DNA from: Collinsella sp. | GTDB lineage: Bacteria; Actinomycetota; Coriobacteriia; Coriobacteriales; Coriobacteriaceae | Reading direction: 5' to 3' | Assembly: GCA_022720335.1 (NCBI GenBank) | Contig: JAIHVJ010000022.1 | Coordinates: 1-22,760 of the forward strand | DNA length: 22,760 nt | In this document: positions 21,265 through 22,760 of the stretch, one piece after another | How the letters are laid out: every line of letters starts with the position of its first letter | Position numbering within the stretch: position 1 is the stretch's first letter | Notes under the pieces: model-generated | What the model was told of the DNA's origin: nothing | The model's database searches: none | The model's input: only the letters and a program-made list of their open reading frames with translations | Position numbers and translations under genes: made by a program

Positions 21265-22760
21265 ATGGCGGAGTTTATCTACCAGATGTATCAGGCTCGC
21301 AAGGCCCATGGCGACAAGGTAATCCTTGACGACGTGACCCTGAGCTTCTACCCCGGTGCCAAGATCGGCGTCGTGGGCCCCAACGGTATGGGCAAGTCGA
21401 CCCTGCTCAAGATCATGGCCGGCATCGAGGAGGTCTCCAACGGCGATGCCAGGCTTACCCCCGGCTACACCGTGGGCATCCTGCAGCAGGAGCCGCCGCT
21501 CGACGACGACAAGACCGTCATCGAGAACGTGCGCATGGCGTTTGGCGACATGATCGCCAAGGTCGATCGCTTCAACAAGATCGGCGAGGAGATGTGCGAC
21601 CCGGACTGCGACATGGATGCCCTCATGGCCGAGATGGGCAAGCTCCAGGACGAGATCGACGCCGCCGACGGCTGGGATATCGATTCCAAGCTCGGCCAGG
21701 CCATGGACGCCCTGCAGCTGCCCGATTCCGACATGCCGGTCAACGTACTTTCCGGCGGCGAGCGCCGTCGCGTGGCCCTGTGCAAGCTGCTGCTCGAGGC
21801 TCCCGACCTGCTGTTGCTCGACGAGCCCACGAACCACCTGGACGCCGAGTCGATCCTGTGGCTCGAGCATTTCCTGCACAACTACCAGGGTGCAGTGCTG
21901 GCCGTCACGCACGACCGCTACTTCTTGGATAACGTTGCCGAGTGGATCTGCGAGGTCGACCGCGGCCACCTCTATCCCTACAAGGGCAACTACTCCATGT
22001 ATCTGGAGACCAAGGCCGCCCGTATTGAGGCTCAGGGTAACCGCGACGCCAAGCTCGCCAAGCGCATGGAGGCCGAGCTCGAGTGGGTGCGCAGTTCGCC
22101 CAAGGCCCGTCAGGCCAAGAACAAGGCCCGTCTGGCTCGCTACGAGGAGATGGAGGCCGAGGCCCGCGCAAGCCAGAAGCTCGACTGGACCGACATCCGC
22201 ATCCCCGTTGGACCGCGTCTGGGCAACAAGGTGCTTGAGGCCCATCACCTGCACAAGGAGTTCGACGGTCGCGTGCTCATCGACGACCTTTCGTTCACCC
22301 TGCCGCGCAACGGCATCGTGGGCGTCATCGGCCCCAACGGTGTCGGTAAGACCACGCTGTTCAAGACCATCGTGGGTCTGGAGCCGCTGACTTCGGGCGA
22401 GCTCGAGGTGGGCGAGACCGTCAAGATCTCCTACGTCGACCAGAACCGTTCCGGCATCGACCCCGATAAGAACCTATGGGAGGTCGTCTCGGACGGCCTG
22501 GACCACATGATGGTCGGCGAGACCGAGGTTCCGAGCCGCGCGTATGTGGCGAGCTTTGGCTTTAAGGGCCAGGACCAGCAGAAGCGCGCTGGCGTGCTCT
22601 CCGGCGGCGAGCGCAACCGTCTGAACTTGGCGCTTACGCTCAAGCAGGGCGGCAACCTGCTGCTCCTCGACGAGCCTACGAACGACCTCGACGTCGAGAC
22701 GCTGTCCTCGCTCGAAGCGGCGCTGCTCGAGTTCCCGGGCTGCTCGGTGGTCATTAGCCA
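21265..22760 (+). CDS. ettA: ABC-F translational throttle ATPase EttA, N-terminal part
   Basis: These 498 residues are the start of an ABC-F protein, cut by the window edge (about 60 residues missing relative to the usual 555-560). There are two ATPase cassettes and no membrane domain. Walker A1 is GPNGMGKST (38-46), then LSGGERRRVALCKLLLEAPDLLLLDEPTNHLD. The linker carries SPKARQAKNKARLARYEEM, the P-site tRNA-interacting motif region. Walker A2 is GPNGVGKTT (356-364), then LSGGERNRLNLA and LLLLDEPTNDLD. EttA binds the ribosomal E site and gates initiation according to the ATP/ADP ratio. The arm insertion and MAEFIYQM start favour EttA over Uup or antibiotic-resistance ABC-F proteins. AAAGGA lies 12 bases before the ATG. 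Confidence 0.92.
   Translation, partial: MAEFIYQMYQARKAHGDKVILDDVTLSFYPGAKIGVVGPNGMGKSTLLKIMAGIEEVSNGDARLTPGYTVGILQQEPPLDDDKTVIENVRMAFGDMIAKVDRFNKIGEEMCDPDCDMDALMAEMGKLQDEIDAADGWDIDSKLGQAMDALQLPDSDMPVNVLSGGERRRVALCKLLLEAPDLLLLDEPTNHLDAESILWLEHFLHNYQGAVLAVTHDRYFLDNVAEWICEVDRGHLYPYKGNYSMYLETKAARIEAQGNRDAKLAKRMEAELEWVRSSPKARQAKNKARLARYEEMEAEARASQKLDWTDIRIPVGPRLGNKVLEAHHLHKEFDGRVLIDDLSFTLPRNGIVGVIGPNGVGKTTLFKTIVGLEPLTSGELEVGETVKISYVDQNRSGIDPDKNLWEVVSDGLDHMMVGETEVPSRAYVASFGFKGQDQQKRAGVLSGGERNRLNLALTLKQGGNLLLLDEPTNDLDVETLSSLEAALLEFPGCSVVIS

Noticed and set aside
20917..22254. Minus-strand open frame of 445 codons opposite sdpI and ettA
   Set aside because: It spans two real genes and a terminator on the other strand and has a shadow composition.
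1..22760. CRISPR arrays, tRNA or rRNA genes
   Set aside because: No regularly spaced repeats of CRISPR type, cloverleaf-forming sequence or rRNA-like stretch was seen on either strand by eye.

Overview
The window looks like a high-GC chromosome of a gut Coriobacteriia bacterium, most likely Collinsella or a close relative. This is inferred from base composition, strong AGGAGG-type ribosome sites, GC-rich short terminators and the gene styles (Coriobacterial VirD4, SdpR/SdpI, EttA). No rRNA or species marker is present, so the genus is a judgement.

Left part (1-4800): the 3' end of pgi is followed by about 3.5 kb carrying three minus-strand genes: an unknown protein, a ClpP-like serine protease and a soluble VirD4/TraG-type coupling ATPase. 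This segment lies between two copies of the pgi 3' end plus its terminator. The second copy (3805-3898) still spells the last nine Pgi residues with only synonymous changes. The segment therefore looks like a small integrative or mobilisable element inserted at the pgi 3' end, or a remnant of one; no integrase is visible. Beyond it are deoC and two HAD phosphatases.

Centre (6563-17745): this is the most interesting region. A HutC-type GntR regulator is followed by a clear promoter with a perfect inverted repeat and then ten genes on one strand: a YfcC/DcuC-type carrier, a YtcJ-like amidohydrolase, FrlC-like epimerase, FrlB-like SIS deglycase, FrlD-like PfkB kinase, an intrinsic terminator, a second FrlD-like kinase, a COG2159-type amidohydrolase, a UPF0047/YjbQ protein, a BtpA/SgcQ TIM-barrel protein and an FGGY kinase. 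The FrlB/FrlC/FrlD core with GntR and a DcuC-superfamily carrier recalls the frl and fra pathways for Amadori compounds (fructoselysine, fructose-asparagine). The additional genes belong to neither, so the locus probably handles a related but undescribed glycated or N-linked sugar. Both amidohydrolases have a damaged metal-binding HxH motif, and the carrier seems to lack an internal block seen in its family.

Right part (17746-22760): a 230-bp MITE-like element with 31-bp perfect inverted ends separates the operon from a convergent tcdA-tatD pair. Then come a 28-codon hydrophobic small ORF resembling holin-like type I toxins, an autoregulated-looking sdpR-sdpI pair and the start of ettA, which runs off the window.
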